A DNA stretch of 64,000 nucleotides from Orthonyx spaldingii (GCA_013397795.1 VZTJ01001767.1:177984-241983); one strand, 5' to 3'. Shown: positions 46,878 through 59,396, counted from the stretch's first letter. The notes: generated from the sequence alone by a model not told the origin. Made by a program: numbers and translations.

Positions 46878-47063
46878 CCCTGAGAGGGTGGGGAGGTCCT
46901 GGAATGGATTTCCCAGAGAAGCTGTGCCTGCCCCTGGATCCCTGGAAGTGTCCAAGGCCAGGTTGGACATTGGGGCTTGGGCTACCTGGGATAATGGAAG
47001 GTGTTGGGATTGGAACTGGATGATCTTTAAGGTCCCTTCCCACACAAACTATTCCATGATCTT
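46878..47063 (+). mobile_element. CR1 LINE fragment, 3' end, sense
   Basis: About 185 bp: ccctgagagggtggggagg, tttcccagagaagctgtgcc, tgcccctggatccctgg, aagtgtccaaggccagg, acctgggataatggaagg, ggaactggatgatcttta and ttccatgatcttt. It forms a divergent pair with the minus-strand copy at 46124. The ccctgcccatggcaggg block is missing between gaaggtg and ttgggattgg. Confidence 0.95.
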
Positions 47064-50000
47064 TGTGCTTTCAGGTACCCAGCCCTCGTGGGGATGAATC
47101 ATCAGATCCATCTTTTCCAGGGAAGGAGCTGAGCCAAAAAAGAGCTCAGATCCAAAGTCAACATCTAAACTAATCCTCCAGGCTTCCCCATGGCTCATCC
47201 CACAGCAGGAATTCTTCTGGAGCTGGTCCTGTGCTCTGGATCTGACACTTCCTTAAGGAAACGCGTTTCTTCCTCCCCTTTTCCCTGACTACAGCTGCTC
47301 TGGATGGTTTGGAGGCTGGAATAAGGTGCTGAAATCCTCATGGGAATCCACCAAGTGGAATTTGCTGTTTAATTCCCTGGAGCCTGGCTCAGGAATTTCC
47401 ATCCTCCAATTAATCTGAAAGGACAGGAGCATTCCAATGCCCTGCCCTAGGGCAGGAGTCAGCTCGGGGCAGGACCCCTGCGCAAGGTGACTCAGCAGGG
47501 CAGGAATTTGGTGTTTTTCCAGGCTTTGGGAGCTGGGAATGGCATTTGGAGCTCACGGTCCAACCCCACATCAGTACAGCCGTGGATGTTGGGCAGGTGC
47601 TCATCCCAGCAAAGGGTCACCAACGCTGGGATCCCTCCCCAGCCATTCCTGAGGGATCTCAGGAGCTACAGACCCACCCGAGGGGCCGGGAGGTTCTCCA
47701 GGAATGCAGCTGGGAGGGAGCACCTCCAAAAGGCCACCCAGGCCTGTGCCAGCACCTCTCCCGGCCACGCTCCGAGCCAGCCCCACGGAACCCCAGCTGG
47801 GGCTGGGTGCAGCTGCCCGGCACATCTGGGAGCCCAACCAGCAGGAGAACAGCTGCAAACAGCTGGATAGGGATACAAATGCCACCCTGGAGCACTGGAG
47901 GTGCAGAATGCAAACAAAACCCCAAATCATTTTGTTCGCTACAATTCCCAGACAAAACACGGCTGCAATCCTAACAAACCCAAAGCAGAGGTTGCTCCTT
48001 CCCAACCAAACTCAACCAGAGACAGCTCAGCTCCGTGTTGGCTTTTCCCAATTAAATCCGGGTGGTTTTGCCCAGGGGAGCTGATGGAAAATCGAGCAAA
48101 CAGCAGCAAACCTCAAAGAACGGGAGGAATCTCCCTGCATCCCCAAAATCTGCAGCAGTGGAGGGAGATGCCAACTGGCAGGAAACAAGGAGGGAACAGA
48201 ATATTCCTATGAAACCTCCTCATTTTCCTCATCCAAAGGAGCCAGGAGTGGGGGTTGGGGGGCTCAAACCTTTGCCCTAAATCAGAGTGAGAGGGAAAGA
48301 AAACTCTGGGATTCCAGAATGAGAATTTTTACTGTGACCACACAGTAAAAGGAAAATAAAAATAGTAACAGGGAAAGCAAACTTCTGTTCCCTCAGCCTC
48401 TCCTGATTTTAACCATTTGCTCAGGAATATCCCTACAAAAAGCACCAAATTTGAAGTTTATATCAATGATATCGATCCCTAAGGAACGTGGTCCTCAGTG
48501 AATGCTCCCAGTTGGCTCAGCTGAAGCTTTCACAAGGATTTTGGGGATCTCACAGCTGCTGAGGCCAAAAACAAGGAAGAAAAAGAGAGGATAGGATGGC
48601 AGGGACAGCCAAGGTGCCATAAAACCTCAAAATTCCAGCAAACCCTCGAGGAGAAAAGGAAAATGCAATGGAGTGCTCTGCTGTGATCACGGGAAGGAGA
48701 GAATAGGCACTGAGATATACCAGAAATCCATAAAACTTTGGGAAAACCAGTTATTTTTATCCTCCATGGAAAGAAAAAGTCACCCTGAGCCTCGGGATGC
48801 TTTAGGATAAAAATCACGGCCCTTCCAGGGTTGATGGAACACATTTATTAATTACTGTTTGCATGGAGCTGCAGCACCAGAAATGGGAACTGAACTCCCA
48901 GAGGCTCCCAGAAGGTCCTGGAGAAGGGAACGAGGGAAGCAGTGCCACATCTCCAGCTGAAACCTTCGGCAGGACTCACCTGGAGGGCACCAGGGAGAAG
49001 GGACAGGCAGATTGTTCCAAACCCCCCGGGAATCAGCTGCCCAGACCTGCAGCTCTGTGGGACAGACTCCCTGGGCACAAGAGGCGGAAGCAGCCAAAGC
49101 CAAATCCAAGGATGGGGCCCTCAGGTCTGGATCCCAAACAGCCTCGAGCTTTAGGGGTTTGTCAGCATTCCCCATCCCCACTCCTGTGCTGGGATTCAGC
49201 TCTGGGAAGAGGTCACAGACCTATGGAAAGCTCCAGTCTTCCCCTCAGGAGAAGCAGAGCTGAATCCAGGGAATGGCTCCTGCAAAGCCCCATTTCACAC
49301 CTGGACACTGCTCTGATCCCCCAGCAAGGCCGAGCAGCTCCAAACAACTTCCACCAGGGCAGCAGCTGCTCCAGGCTCTGGGAATGGGCTGGAAAATAGC
49401 CTCAGGTCCAGGGAAAACAGTTCCACTGAAGCAAGAGAGCTCCAGAGCTTTCCCAAGGGAGCCTGGTCCCAGCTCAGCCTGGGATTTGCTGACGAAGCTA
49501 CCGTGGGAGAGGGAGATTTCACCCAAAAGCTCCAGGAATCCTCTCTGCAGGAGCACAGAACAGATTTCCATGGATAAATTCCCCTTGGCTTCTCATCAAC
49601 TTCCCTTGATCTGCAGTCCCCCCAGTCCATTCATTTCCAGCTGCAAACCTCTGCTCCCCACATCGCTCCAACCATCCCAGCACGGCCACGAGGTTCTGAC
49701 ATTCCCTAAGAACCAAACATTTCCTGGGTGTCAGGAACACTGAGCCTGGAATTTACAGACACCACAAGGATGGCTTCTTCCTGCAGCTGCAGGGAGATCA
49801 GAACTGGAAGAAAAGTCCTGGAAAATCGTGGTGTTGGATACCCTGAGTCAGAATCTGTGATTCCGCCTCCTCCTCCTCTCCTTCACCTCATTTGCTCTCT
49901 CCTCTGGTTCTTGTTCTGCCTGGGCACCACACTGGGAATGACAGATCCCAGCCCTGGCCTCCAGGCACTTCCTTGATAGCACTGAATGACTTTTTTAATA

Positions 50001-52479
50001 ACACAGAGCTCATCCGAGAGCCCCCAGAGGAAGCTTTCCCCCTCCACCTCCCGAGCCCTTTTCCCCTCCAGTACCCAGCTGGTGCAGCCCTGGAGCTCCC
50101 TGCAAGCGTCACACCAAGATGCACAGTTCGAGATCAAAGCTTCTTCCTGAGCTTCCAAAGTTCACATGAAAATCCCTTTTTGGCTAAAAACCCTTCGGGG
50201 TTTTTCTTAGCTCCCGAGGGACTCAGAGCTGTGGAAAACCTGGAGGAAGTTGGATAAGACTGCACCAGGAGCAGATGAAAAGCTGAACCAGCTCCCCAGA
50301 TCCCCTGCTCCCAAAAACTGAGGGAATTAAATGGACTTTCCAATACCCCCTGCACTCCACCCATTTCCATCTTGTTTTGCTCCTCCCTGTAATTCCATGG
50401 GCACCCTTTGGCTGTAATTTAACTCCCCTCTGACAGATCAGGCACAACCTAAGTTCTCTTCCCACTTTTTTAAAGCTTTTCCTGCCAGATTCCGACAGAT
50501 TTTGGGGTAGTTCTGAACACGGCTGAATCCTGATTTCTGCATCTGTGAGAGTGGAGAAATAAAGGGGGATTATTCCTGGTGTATCCGACACCTGCTCACG
50601 TGCCACAGCCCTGGGCCACCTTTCCATTGGGAATTTTCAAATGACTCACAGGGCACGAGCACAGCCCTGGTGTTACTGAACAATCCCATGGATTTCGCAG
50701 TGCAGGATCAGCCCTCAGGAATTCCTGGCTGCAGGGAATTCAGCCGGACACAAGGATCTTGCTCTGACAGGAGATCCTCACGAGCCCAGCGCTCGCTGCT
50801 CCCCAGCAGCTCCATCTTCCCTCTATCCCGTTCCTTGGAATCTCTGGCTGCTCGTTGTGGCTCTCCCTGCACCACGTTTCCCCCTCCGAGGCCTGTCCCA
50901 GCCAGGAGCGTTCCCTCACCCCATGGATCCCCCATGGATCCCAGCACAGGACACCAGCACCAGGGAACAGCCTGCAAAGGTCAGCGCCATCACCTGATCT
51001 CACAACGCCTGGATTCCTTCAGGATTGCCCTTGTTCCAACAAAAAAAGAGTGGATGGAATGAAGGAAGGGAGGCAACCAGCCCCAACTCCAGGTGCAGCC
51101 CACCCCAAACTCTTCCCAGCCAGCTGAACTCCCCTTTGGGCATCTGCTAAAATCCCCAAAAAAGCTCAGGAGCCATCAGGTGGTCACGAGAAGTGGAGCC
51201 GCTGTCAGGAAATTTCTCCACCGTGGTTTGAGGTTCTGCCTTCCAGCCTTATTTCCCTCAAGCTCCCTTTTCTTTCCTTGAAAATAATCCCTTTGCTCGG
51301 ATTCTTGTGGTGCAAAGCTTCCAGTAAGTTCCAGCCTGGAATCCAGGCAGGGGATGGATTATCTGCCTGCAGTAGGACACCTCACTCCGAGCAGCCTAAT
51401 AACATCAAAATGATATATTTGAAGTGCTGCTCCCTCAATAATACCTTTAAATGGACTCCATTTATTTGAGCATTATAAATAAAAGTGCTGGCAGACATGG
51501 AAGTTTCTCTTGGAAAAGGGGAACAATGAGCTCTCCAGCTCCTTCAGCCTCTCCGAGCTCTGGCTGCCAACCTCGGAGCTGCAACTCCAAGTGACTTTAA
51601 TAAGCAAAATATTCCATTTTCCGTGTATTGTTGCTCTTCAGAACGGATCCAGTTCTGCGGAGTGCCGAGGAAAAGCTGCGGATTTCTGCAGAGCAAAAGC
51701 AAAACTCATCCAAAGCTCATCAGAGCCCGTTCCAGGGGCTGTGACCATCACCTGGACATTGGTTTCATCCTTGTCCAGGGAAAGAGGAGCAGCTCCATGC
51801 TCATCTCCAGCAGCTTCCAGGTGCCTCCTGCTGCTGGAGTTTTGGTCCCTCTTACACTGTGCAGGAAGCCAAAAGATTATTCCAAGCTCCAAGCCCCTGA
51901 AGAGTGGAAAGCTGCAAATCCACACCCAAACCTTGGTACTTTGAGCTCATCTTTTAATGGGAGAAGCTGGAATAGCCCCCAAAAGATCCTTATCAGTGGC
52001 GTTTTCCAGAGTCCCAGGAATGCTTTCTCCACTTTTTTGTTTTTAATAATTCCAGTGTCAATTGGAAGTGCCGGGGGATTTTTCCATGTTCTGACACATT
52101 CCCTCCATCCCCTTGGATGTGGGGCTGCTCCTGGAGGATGGCTCATGTGGTGCTGACAGTTCTGAGCACCCCATTCTGCAGGAAAGAAGAGCTAAAAACC
52201 TTTCCCTGGATAAAAAAAGACAGGGAATTTGAGGAGTTGGTGCTGCTCTGAGAGGGGGTGAGGCAGCACCAGCAGCACCTGTGGGCACAGAGGGCTGGGA
52301 ACACAAAAAACCTGTTTAAACCATGATCCCAAAACTCCTGGAGGCAGGTTGGCCCTCTGGATAAGTGGTTGTGCTGCTTCCAATGACTTCATCCCGAAGA
52401 AGGGTGGCCATTGGGCTTGGGGGACTGGATTCTCTCCAATATTCCCTGGCTCAATCCCCTTTCCAAGCCCCATTATCTC
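47064..52479. other. Long gene-free, CR1-free stretch
   Basis: About 5.4 kb without a recognised transposon fragment, one of the three longest such gaps. Composition varies, with moderate GC and scattered CpG at 47650-47800. An open-frame-poor segment from 48290 to 48530 has atcaatgatatcgatccct. A candidate element at 51370 is listed. Open frames reach 178 codons (48863-49399, plus) without recognisable domains. Confidence 0.4.
51370..51500. promoter_or_regulatory. Candidate conserved non-coding element
   Basis: An A+T-rich block: gcctaataacatcaaaatg, atatatttgaagtgctgc, ccctcaataatacctttaa, atggactccatttatttgag and cattataaataaaagtgc. It is free of CR1 wording and of open frames, and has several TAAT and ATAAA homeodomain-type cores. 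The call is inference from composition. Confidence 0.3.
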
Positions 52480-52920
52480 CACTCATGCTCGGAGCTCATC
52501 CCGCCACTCCGGAGATTCCCCAGGCACCGCCTTCCACCCGACGGGTTTTTCCTTTGCCAGAAAAACACTGCAGAGCGCTGACCTCCCTGTTCTGGCATCG
52601 CCGCTTCCCGTGGAACGCGCGGCTGCTTTCGCATCCAACTGGGATAACTGAGGGTGTTTGTGTTGTAACTCGGGCCCAGCTGCGGGGCCGCGGAGCCGGG
52701 GATGGAGCAGTCCTGGAGCGGTCGGTGCAGCGCTCCCCGGAGCGGGGACGGCCGGCGGAGCAGCTGAAGGGTGGGTGTGCAGCTCCACCAAGGGCTCCCC
52801 GCCCCATCCACTTCTCCCTTCCCCCAGGATCCCGCGTTATTCCAAATGGGTGTGGTGACATTAGGCCACAGAACCGGGACTTCGGAAAACACGGGAGAGC
52901 CGCGCTCGCCCCAGCTGATC
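52480..52920. promoter_or_regulatory. Compact CpG-rich patch, possible orphan CpG island
   Basis: By my count there are about 20 CpGs in the 190 bp from 52581 to 52770, close to the number expected from its GC content. CpG remains frequent on both sides for about 440 bp in all. Most of the window is CpG-poor, so methylation-driven loss has been avoided here. A 21-codon frame starts at an ATG in fair context (52702-52767), and a donor-like agg/gtgggt follows at 52768-52776. This could be the promoter and first exon of an unknown transcript. No TATA box or downstream exon is identified. Confidence 0.45.
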
Positions 52921-53120
52921 CCATGAGGGCCAGGGAAAGATGTCCTGGGATGGAGCTCTTCCGACATGTGTGACCTCCAGCGTCATTCCAACACCCCCGT
53001 TCAGGTGGGTCTCCCCACACCACACCTTCCAGGGCTTTGTCCAGCCAGGGTGGGCTCCCAAAGGGTCCTACAGCAGCTGGATCTCAAGGTCCTGGGATAT
53101 AGAGCACACCTGGCGCTGAA

Positions 53121-53345
53121 GGAATCATGGAATGGTTTGGGAAGGGACATTAAAGCTCATCCCATTCCACTCCTGACATGGAATGCCTTCCACTATCCCA
53201 GGTTGCTCCAAGCCCCAGTGTCCAACCTGGCCTTGGACACTGCCAGGGATCCAGGGGCAGCCACAGCTTCTCTGGGCACCCTGTGCCAGGGCCTCCCCAC
53301 CCTCACAGGGAAGGATTTCTCCCAAATATCCCAAATGTTCCATTT
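53121..53345 (-). mobile_element. CR1 LINE fragment, 3' end, antisense
   Basis: About 225 bp of the main subfamily: ggaatcatggaatggtttgg, gacattaaagctcatccc, ttccactatcccaggttgc, ccaacctggccttggacac, gatccaggggcagccacag, cttctctgggcaccctgtg, gggcctccccaccctcac and agggaaggatttctccc. It is one of the best-preserved copies and a good reference for the subfamily. No coding region. Confidence 0.96.
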
Positions 53346-54813
53346 CACTTCATACCCCAACTATGTGCTTGCACTCATTAAGAGTTGTGTACATCCTTTT
53401 AATTAAGACTGGAATTAATTCAGCACACCCTTGGAACATCCCAAACCCCTCCTGAAATCCTCATTGTGAATACATCTCAACTCAAGACGTTTCTCCTCAT
53501 TTTTAGGCCCTTTTCCCTCACAGCCACACAGGGAAAGCAGCAGATTCCACTTCCCACTGAGGGCGAGGTACAACCACTCCATCTGAGCCAGCCCTCCCTG
53601 CAAATACATCCTGATCCTATCAATCCTTGCTAAACTTCTGGAATGGCTCTTGTTTAGAAAGGCAAGACCTACAGCAGGACACTCAAAATATTTCATATCA
53701 GGCTACGCTACAGTGCCTTCCTGACTGGCACGTTCCAAAACCCTTGGAATTGATCCGGCTGGGACCAGAGCTTCCAAGCCCTCGCCTGTTGATGGGAATT
53801 CACATGTGAAGCCAGTAGTGATAAGAAAAGGAAGTCAGGATGGTGAAAAGATGAGAGCCTCATGAAAGCCACTGGCATTGTCCAGACACAAGAAAACCTC
53901 CCAGTGGGAGCCGTGTCCTGTTTCAGGCCCAGCTGGATTTAACACTTCCCTGGAATCTCCTTGCACAAAGCCTGAGATTTCCAGCAGCACAACCATTAAC
54001 ATCAAAGCTTAACCCCAAGCGGCCTGGAAAAAACCCCAAACATCACCAAAGGCTGCTCTTCGCCCTTCCCCGCAGGCAAAGCTTGGATTGAGCAAGCGTC
54101 TTCCCAGACGAAAATGCAAGGAAATGGATTCATCCCCATCTTTACAGGGGTCCCGAGGAATTCTAAGAGTCAAACCTGTGCCAATCCCGTTAAACAAAGT
54201 GCCAAAGCAACAGAGCAAACCTCAGATTACCCAGGTTCCCTTCTGAGTTTTCTAGAGGATTTTCCTGCTGTTCTCATTTCCCGTGTGCCAGAAGAAAGGA
54301 AGGACAGCTCCCACCCACCCCAAACAGAGCCCTCACCTCAGTCCGCTGCTGCTCCTGTAATCCAGACACCTCTTCCCTCCAGATTCCCCAGGAATTGCAA
54401 TTCCAGGTCAGGCTCAGAGGACAAAACATTGCTCAACTTCATAAAGCACAGCGTTAATCCTTGAGGCAAAACCCAGCCTTAGCTTAACTCAGCTTTGCAT
54501 AAACCGAAACTTCAGTGGAAAAATCCCCAAGTATTGAATTAACAGAGATATGGGACAAACTTCCACATATTCCAACTTTTTCTTACTGGGAATCTTGGGT
54601 GCTGTGAAAGGCTCAAAGCTGAGTGTGAGGGGACTGCAGAGAGTTCACTCAGCACCTCTCCTTTGGAATGGGAGACAGGAACTGGCCAGTGGTGAGCAAA
54701 AAGGTTTGCAGGAGATTTCTCCTTTTCTCTTTAGAGTGGCAAAGTGCCTGAGGTCAGGGCTGGAGGATTCCAGGTGGGGGCCCTGGCTCCTGATGGAATC
54801 GAGGAAGGCAGAA

Positions 54814-54892
54814 ACAAACTGGGCTAAACCTGGTGACACCAGTGAGGGGAAAAGCACAAACTGGGCTAAACCTGTACAAAAGTGAGGGAAAT
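54814..54892 (+). repeat. 42-bp imperfect tandem duplication
   Basis: Two adjacent units begin acaaactgggctaaacctg (54814 and 54856) and each continues to agtgaggg. The second unit is a few bases shorter in the middle. It is a local duplication with no known family. Confidence 0.9.
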
Positions 54893-55780
54893 ATAAAACA
54901 ACAGCTGAGGAACCATAACTAGACGGTGACGTTACACGTCATACATAACAGAAACAGAAAAAATAATCCCAGTAGTGATGTCTGAGAGCCAAATTTGATG
55001 AATTTATGAACAATGCAACAGGTTGGAAGCTCTGCCTTCGCCAGGGAGCAGCCCCAGACTTTGAGGGGAGGTGAAACCCCCCAGAATTTGCCCCAGCTGG
55101 AGGAGCAGCACCCTGGGGACCCGTCCTTGGCTCGTGGAGCAGCACGATAAGGAAAGATCTGCTCACGTGCAGAGCTCTGAGCGACCTCAGACTTGGCTAA
55201 ACCTCATCCCCTAAACACACTCCAGACCTGGATGGCTCAAAGGGACACAGCCTCGCCTGAAAGCTCCAGACCTCCAGGAAACCAATGGAAAATTTTATAG
55301 CTCACATGCAAGCAGGGTCAAGGGCAGAGCGTGCACGGAGCGTGTCGAGATGTACGTTCAGGAAAACAAATGTGTGCGTTCAGCTTGGAAGGGGCTGGCT
55401 CATCCCTGAGGGAATCATCTCCTCCTCCCCATCCCACGGCAGGGAGGGAACCGGGGGGATTGTTATCATCCACGTGTGGGCCAGGAAAACCCAAGTCATA
55501 CGTTCACCCTTTCCAGTACCTTCCCATCCGTGCTGGAGGCGAAGCCGTGCGTGAATCCAGCCTGGGATCCATCCCTGCTCGCCGGGAAGGGGAGAGGGAG
55601 AAGTTGAGCGCCTCGGGAATGTGCAGCCTGCTCTGCCATCTGCTCCTGGAACGGGCCCGCTGTATCCCGGCCATCACACGGGGCCTGTGGAAAAGGCACA
55701 GCCCGGTGCCAATGCTCCCTGGTTGGAGGTTCTCAGGACTATATTTAGGATTTTTGGGAAGGAGCGGGGTGTTATTGGTT

Positions 55781-55860
55781 GTTACCAGGATGAAAACATG
55801 TGATTCAATGGGCAACAGCTCAGTTCCACCGGGCCGCAGCATCATGTGAGTCCTGGTAAC
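55781..55860. promoter_or_regulatory. Inverted repeat with RFX-type half-sites
   Basis: The 10-mer gttaccagga (55781-55790) is repeated exactly in inverted form as tcctggtaac (55851-55860), with a 60-bp spacer. Both contain the GTTACC/GGTAAC half-site bound by RFX-family X-box proteins, and ggcaac in the spacer (55811-55816) is a third half-site. The surrounding block (acatgtgattcaatgggc, catcatgtgagtcc) also repeats CATGTGA. A regulatory role is inferred. Confidence 0.35.
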
Positions 55861-57006
55861 AGCCATGTCTGCCAGCTTCCCAAGACTTCTGGAGTGTTAT
55901 TTTTCCTATTTATTGCTCACTCCTCAACATGTTGAACAAAGACAGGGACTTGCTGCACGCTGCAATCTGGACCCGCCGTGTCCCATCCAGATCAGAGCAA
56001 AACAGCTCCGGATTGGGAAATCCACAGCGTGATTTAACCCATAAATCCAGGATTTCACTGGCACAGCTGCTCTTCTGGAACATCACGCCAGACATCAAGG
56101 AGGAAAGGCTTTGCTGGCACTGTGAGAGCCCATCATGTGGCTCAGATAATTAAAAACTGACCTCGGCCATGATCATTAAATGTTGTAATCACAGGCCTGC
56201 AAGTGATTAGATGGAGAAACAACACCCCCCTTCCTCGTTCCCAGGGACCAGCAGCTGACTAAGCCCAACTCAAGGCCCTCAATGCTTCTCATAAACAGCA
56301 GAGCTCAGCTTTTGTCAGGGATGAGGACACCCAGGAATTTTGACCAGCCAGCGTTTCCCTCTCGCTCCACAACCAGATTTTTGCCAGATGCAGAGCGGTC
56401 GGCTTTGACTCCAACCCCTCTGCTTCCCTATCCCACCAGGAACAGGATGGCAGCCAGGGAATTCAGCCTAACACATCTCAAGCCCTGCTAGAAAGGTGAG
56501 TTAGGTGGACACGATACCATCAGCTACCGCAGGATGAATTCCAGCCTTGGCACTCAATCCCTGACAGGTACACGAAGACACAGAAATTGATTTTCAATTC
56601 TCCGGGAACTTTGCACTCCCTCTGATGTTCATCTGGGGAGGTTGTACTCTCAGCAGAGTGGGAGAGGTTAATTAAGGGCAGGTGACAGATGATGGAAGCA
56701 GAGAATGGATAAGAGGCAGGATGGTCCTTGCAGGATGGAGAAGGGAGCTTGCACTGAGAGCCCACAGGGTTCTTCATTCCCTAAAGCCCCAAAACCCTGG
56801 ATCCCAGAAGAAATCACAAAGGTAATTTTCCTGAAATTACCTGGCTATACCAGAGGTACCACCAGATCTCCTACAAATGGTCCCTGTGCATCACCAGCAT
56901 CTCTGCCACCACATGGAGAGGAAGAAACTCCCCCAAATTACGATGGCAAATAAAAAACCCAAGCCATTTCTGCTCAGTTCTAAATCCCCATGTCCATCTC
57001 GAGTCA

Positions 57007-57130
57007 CCGGAATCATTAATATTGGAAAAGACCTCTCAGAACATCAAATCCAACCACTAACCCAGAACAACACCATGGTTATCACCAAACCATATTCCCA
57101 TTCCAATTACCTCAGGATTTCTACTCCTGG
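57007..57130 (-). mobile_element. Diverged CR1 LINE fragment, fourth variant, antisense
   Basis: Begins ccggaatcattaatattgg and contains gaaaagacctctcagaac, catcaaatccaaccac, taacccagaacaacacca, tcaccaaaccatattccc and a decayed tacctcaggatttctactcc. This wording (aaaagacctct) belongs to a CR1 lineage distinct from the dominant one. Divergence is considerable. Confidence 0.75.
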
Positions 57131-59198
57131 ATATTGTTTAGTTGGGGTTTTTTTTTGCTGCTGTTCAGGGGTTGTTCGGAGTTTTGGTTTTGGAGGTTTT
57201 TGGGGTTTTTGAAGGGTTTTTTAATCTCATTTAACTCTCATCTCAGTGGCAACCTGCAGAGCTCGTGGTCCCAGCCTGATTTTGCAACATCCCCAACATC
57301 TGACAACCCAGACTGGTGATTTTCCTGTTCAAGCTCCTCTTCTGTTGTGCATTCTCAGAAAGAACTTTCAAATCAATGCCTCTCCTTCCTTTACACTCCT
57401 AAATCCACTACAGGCCAAACACCTCCAAAACACTCGACTGCTCCCCGTTTTCATTGCTCCTGCCTCTGAATTCCTGACTTTTCTGCCTCCTTGGTGGGAG
57501 GAATTTACTCGAGTGAGAGGCAGCACTTGAGGCACAGGCACTGAGCCCATTTATATAATACAAGATATTTTCCATGTGTTTTGTCGGGCTCTTCACACTT
57601 CTGTTTGCTTTTTTTCCACCACTGCTGTGTGTGGTGCCAAAGGCTACATTGAGCAACCACTGAGGGCTTTAAGTACTTCTCCTCCATTAATATAATAAAC
57701 TTAGGAAAAAAAAAAAGAAAAAGGGAGAAGCAGCTCCTTGGCATTTGGCAGGGAGGAATTCAGCTTCCAGCAGCTTCTCCCAGCTCCCAGTGCCACGTCC
57801 CAGGTGATGAGGAGCCAACACCAAAACCAAGTGGCCAAAGGGCTACTGGATCTTCCAGTCCTGCTGGTCCATGGATGAAGCAGAACCACAAAGGAAGCAC
57901 CATAAAATGGCCTACAGCGCATTTATCCAGGATTTTCTGGGTGTAGGAAAGGTTTAAACACCTTGGGAAGGTGACTCTGCATTTTGGGGAAAAACCAACC
58001 AACAAATGTCCCAGCCCTCCAACAGCCAGGTTGTGAATGAGAAATTATAAATTTAACACAAATCCCTGATAAACTTTGGACAAATTTAGGCCCTGGAGGC
58101 TCCTATTAATCAGCACTAAAGCCTCCTCCTATTGAAGGGGAAAATCCTCCACTCCAGGCTCTTTCCAGTTGCTCCTGGCACAAGGCAACATTTCTTATTT
58201 TTAATACCCCACCCCATGTTTGTGATTTTATATAAATCAATTATGGACCTACACAAGGTTAAAGGAGACAGCCCCAGAACCCACAGGGACCAAAAGGCAG
58301 GGAAGAGGCCTCCAGACTGGCATTTTCCCTGGATAAGTTGTTCTCATGCTCTACCAGCTCTGATACACAAAACAAGTGTGCAGAGAGACTTTTATCTCTG
58401 GAAAAAAAAGAACTGCATTGCTTTCTGATAACATCAAAAAAGCCCCTAGAATGGGAAAAAACTCTAGGAAAAACCAAAATACTGTAAAAACCTGGAAAAT
58501 AATTAATAGATTTTTCTGTGCTTTCATAATAACATTCACTTGGGTAACCATAAAAAGCGATTATTATGGTAATAAAAGGATGAATAATTTATTATGAATC
58601 CCAGACAAACTGTTCCCTTCCAGAATGCCAAGGTGACTCCATGCATATGAAAATCATCTCTTAAATGTCTGTGCTCGCTGTAGCCATGGGGCCAGAAAGG
58701 TCTTCCATGGGTTTATAGGATTGATTTTCATTTCCAAACGGTTCCATAGGATTTAAAATGGGAATATAAACCTTGGGAAGGAGGAACCTCGCTGTGCAAG
58801 TTGTAACTCGTGTTCCCATTTATTTAGCACGGGGATCACTTTTGTCTGTTGCTTTTCCAAACACAAATTTGGGAAGGGGCTCCATGTGCAATTCCCTCAA
58901 ACTGGCATTTCCTCAACACACAGAACTCGATGATCAAAATATTGCTCGTAACTTTTGCTTGCAGCAGCATCCAGAAGGATTTTTTAGTTTTGCTTTTTTT
59001 CATGGACTGACCCTCCCAGAGACTGCAAGCTCTCAAAAACAGGGAATACAACCAAATAAATCCAAATCATAAATCTGAAATCCAAGAGAGGAACTTTTCA
59101 TCACCGAGAGCTGAATACGCTGTGAGCAAACCTCAGTGGCAGTGAAAAAATTCCCAGCAAAGCACAAACCCACAAAATCCTGGGGCTGCTTCACCAGA
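57131..59198. other. No gene; G/T low complexity then A+T-rich block
   Basis: At 57145-57225 the plus strand is mostly G and T (ggttttttttt, ttttggttttggagg). An 11-base A run lies near 57703. From 58020 to 58620 the DNA is clearly A+T-rich, with a short inverted repeat listed in the findings. Open frames are below 125 codons. Confidence 0.45.
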
Positions 59199-59396
59199 GT
59201 AGGATTAGATGGGATATTGGGAAGGAAAACTTCCTATGAGGGTGGGGAGAGGCTGGGATGGAATTCCCAGAGAAGCTGTGGCTGCCCCTGGATCTCTGGA
59301 AGCGTCCAAGGGGCTTGGAGCAACCTGGGATAGCAGAAGGTGGAACTGGATGACTTTAAGATCCCTTCCAACCCAATCCATTCCATGATTCCATGG
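59199..59396 (+). mobile_element. CR1 LINE fragment, 3' end, sense
   Basis: About 200 bp: gtaggattagatgggatattg, ggaaggaaaacttcctatg, agggtggggagaggctggg, cccagagaagctgtggctgc, ctggatctctggaagcgtcc, ttggagcaacctgggatagc and ttccaacccaatccattcc, ending atgattccatgg. It extends further 5' than most sense copies. The aggccaggttgg block is deleted between gtccaag and gggcttgg. Confidence 0.95.

Larger units (their letters stand above)
53346..57006. other. No gene; small tandem repeat and an inverted repeat
   Basis: Contains the tandem duplication at 54814 and the inverted repeat at 55781, both listed. The segment 55280-55400 has several CpG-containing words (gtgcacggagcgtgtcgag). Near 56140-56230 a motif-rich block (catgatcattaaatgttg, ctgcaagtgattagatgg) might be conserved. 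Open frames up to 172 codons (55331-55849) are unrecognised. Confidence 0.4.
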
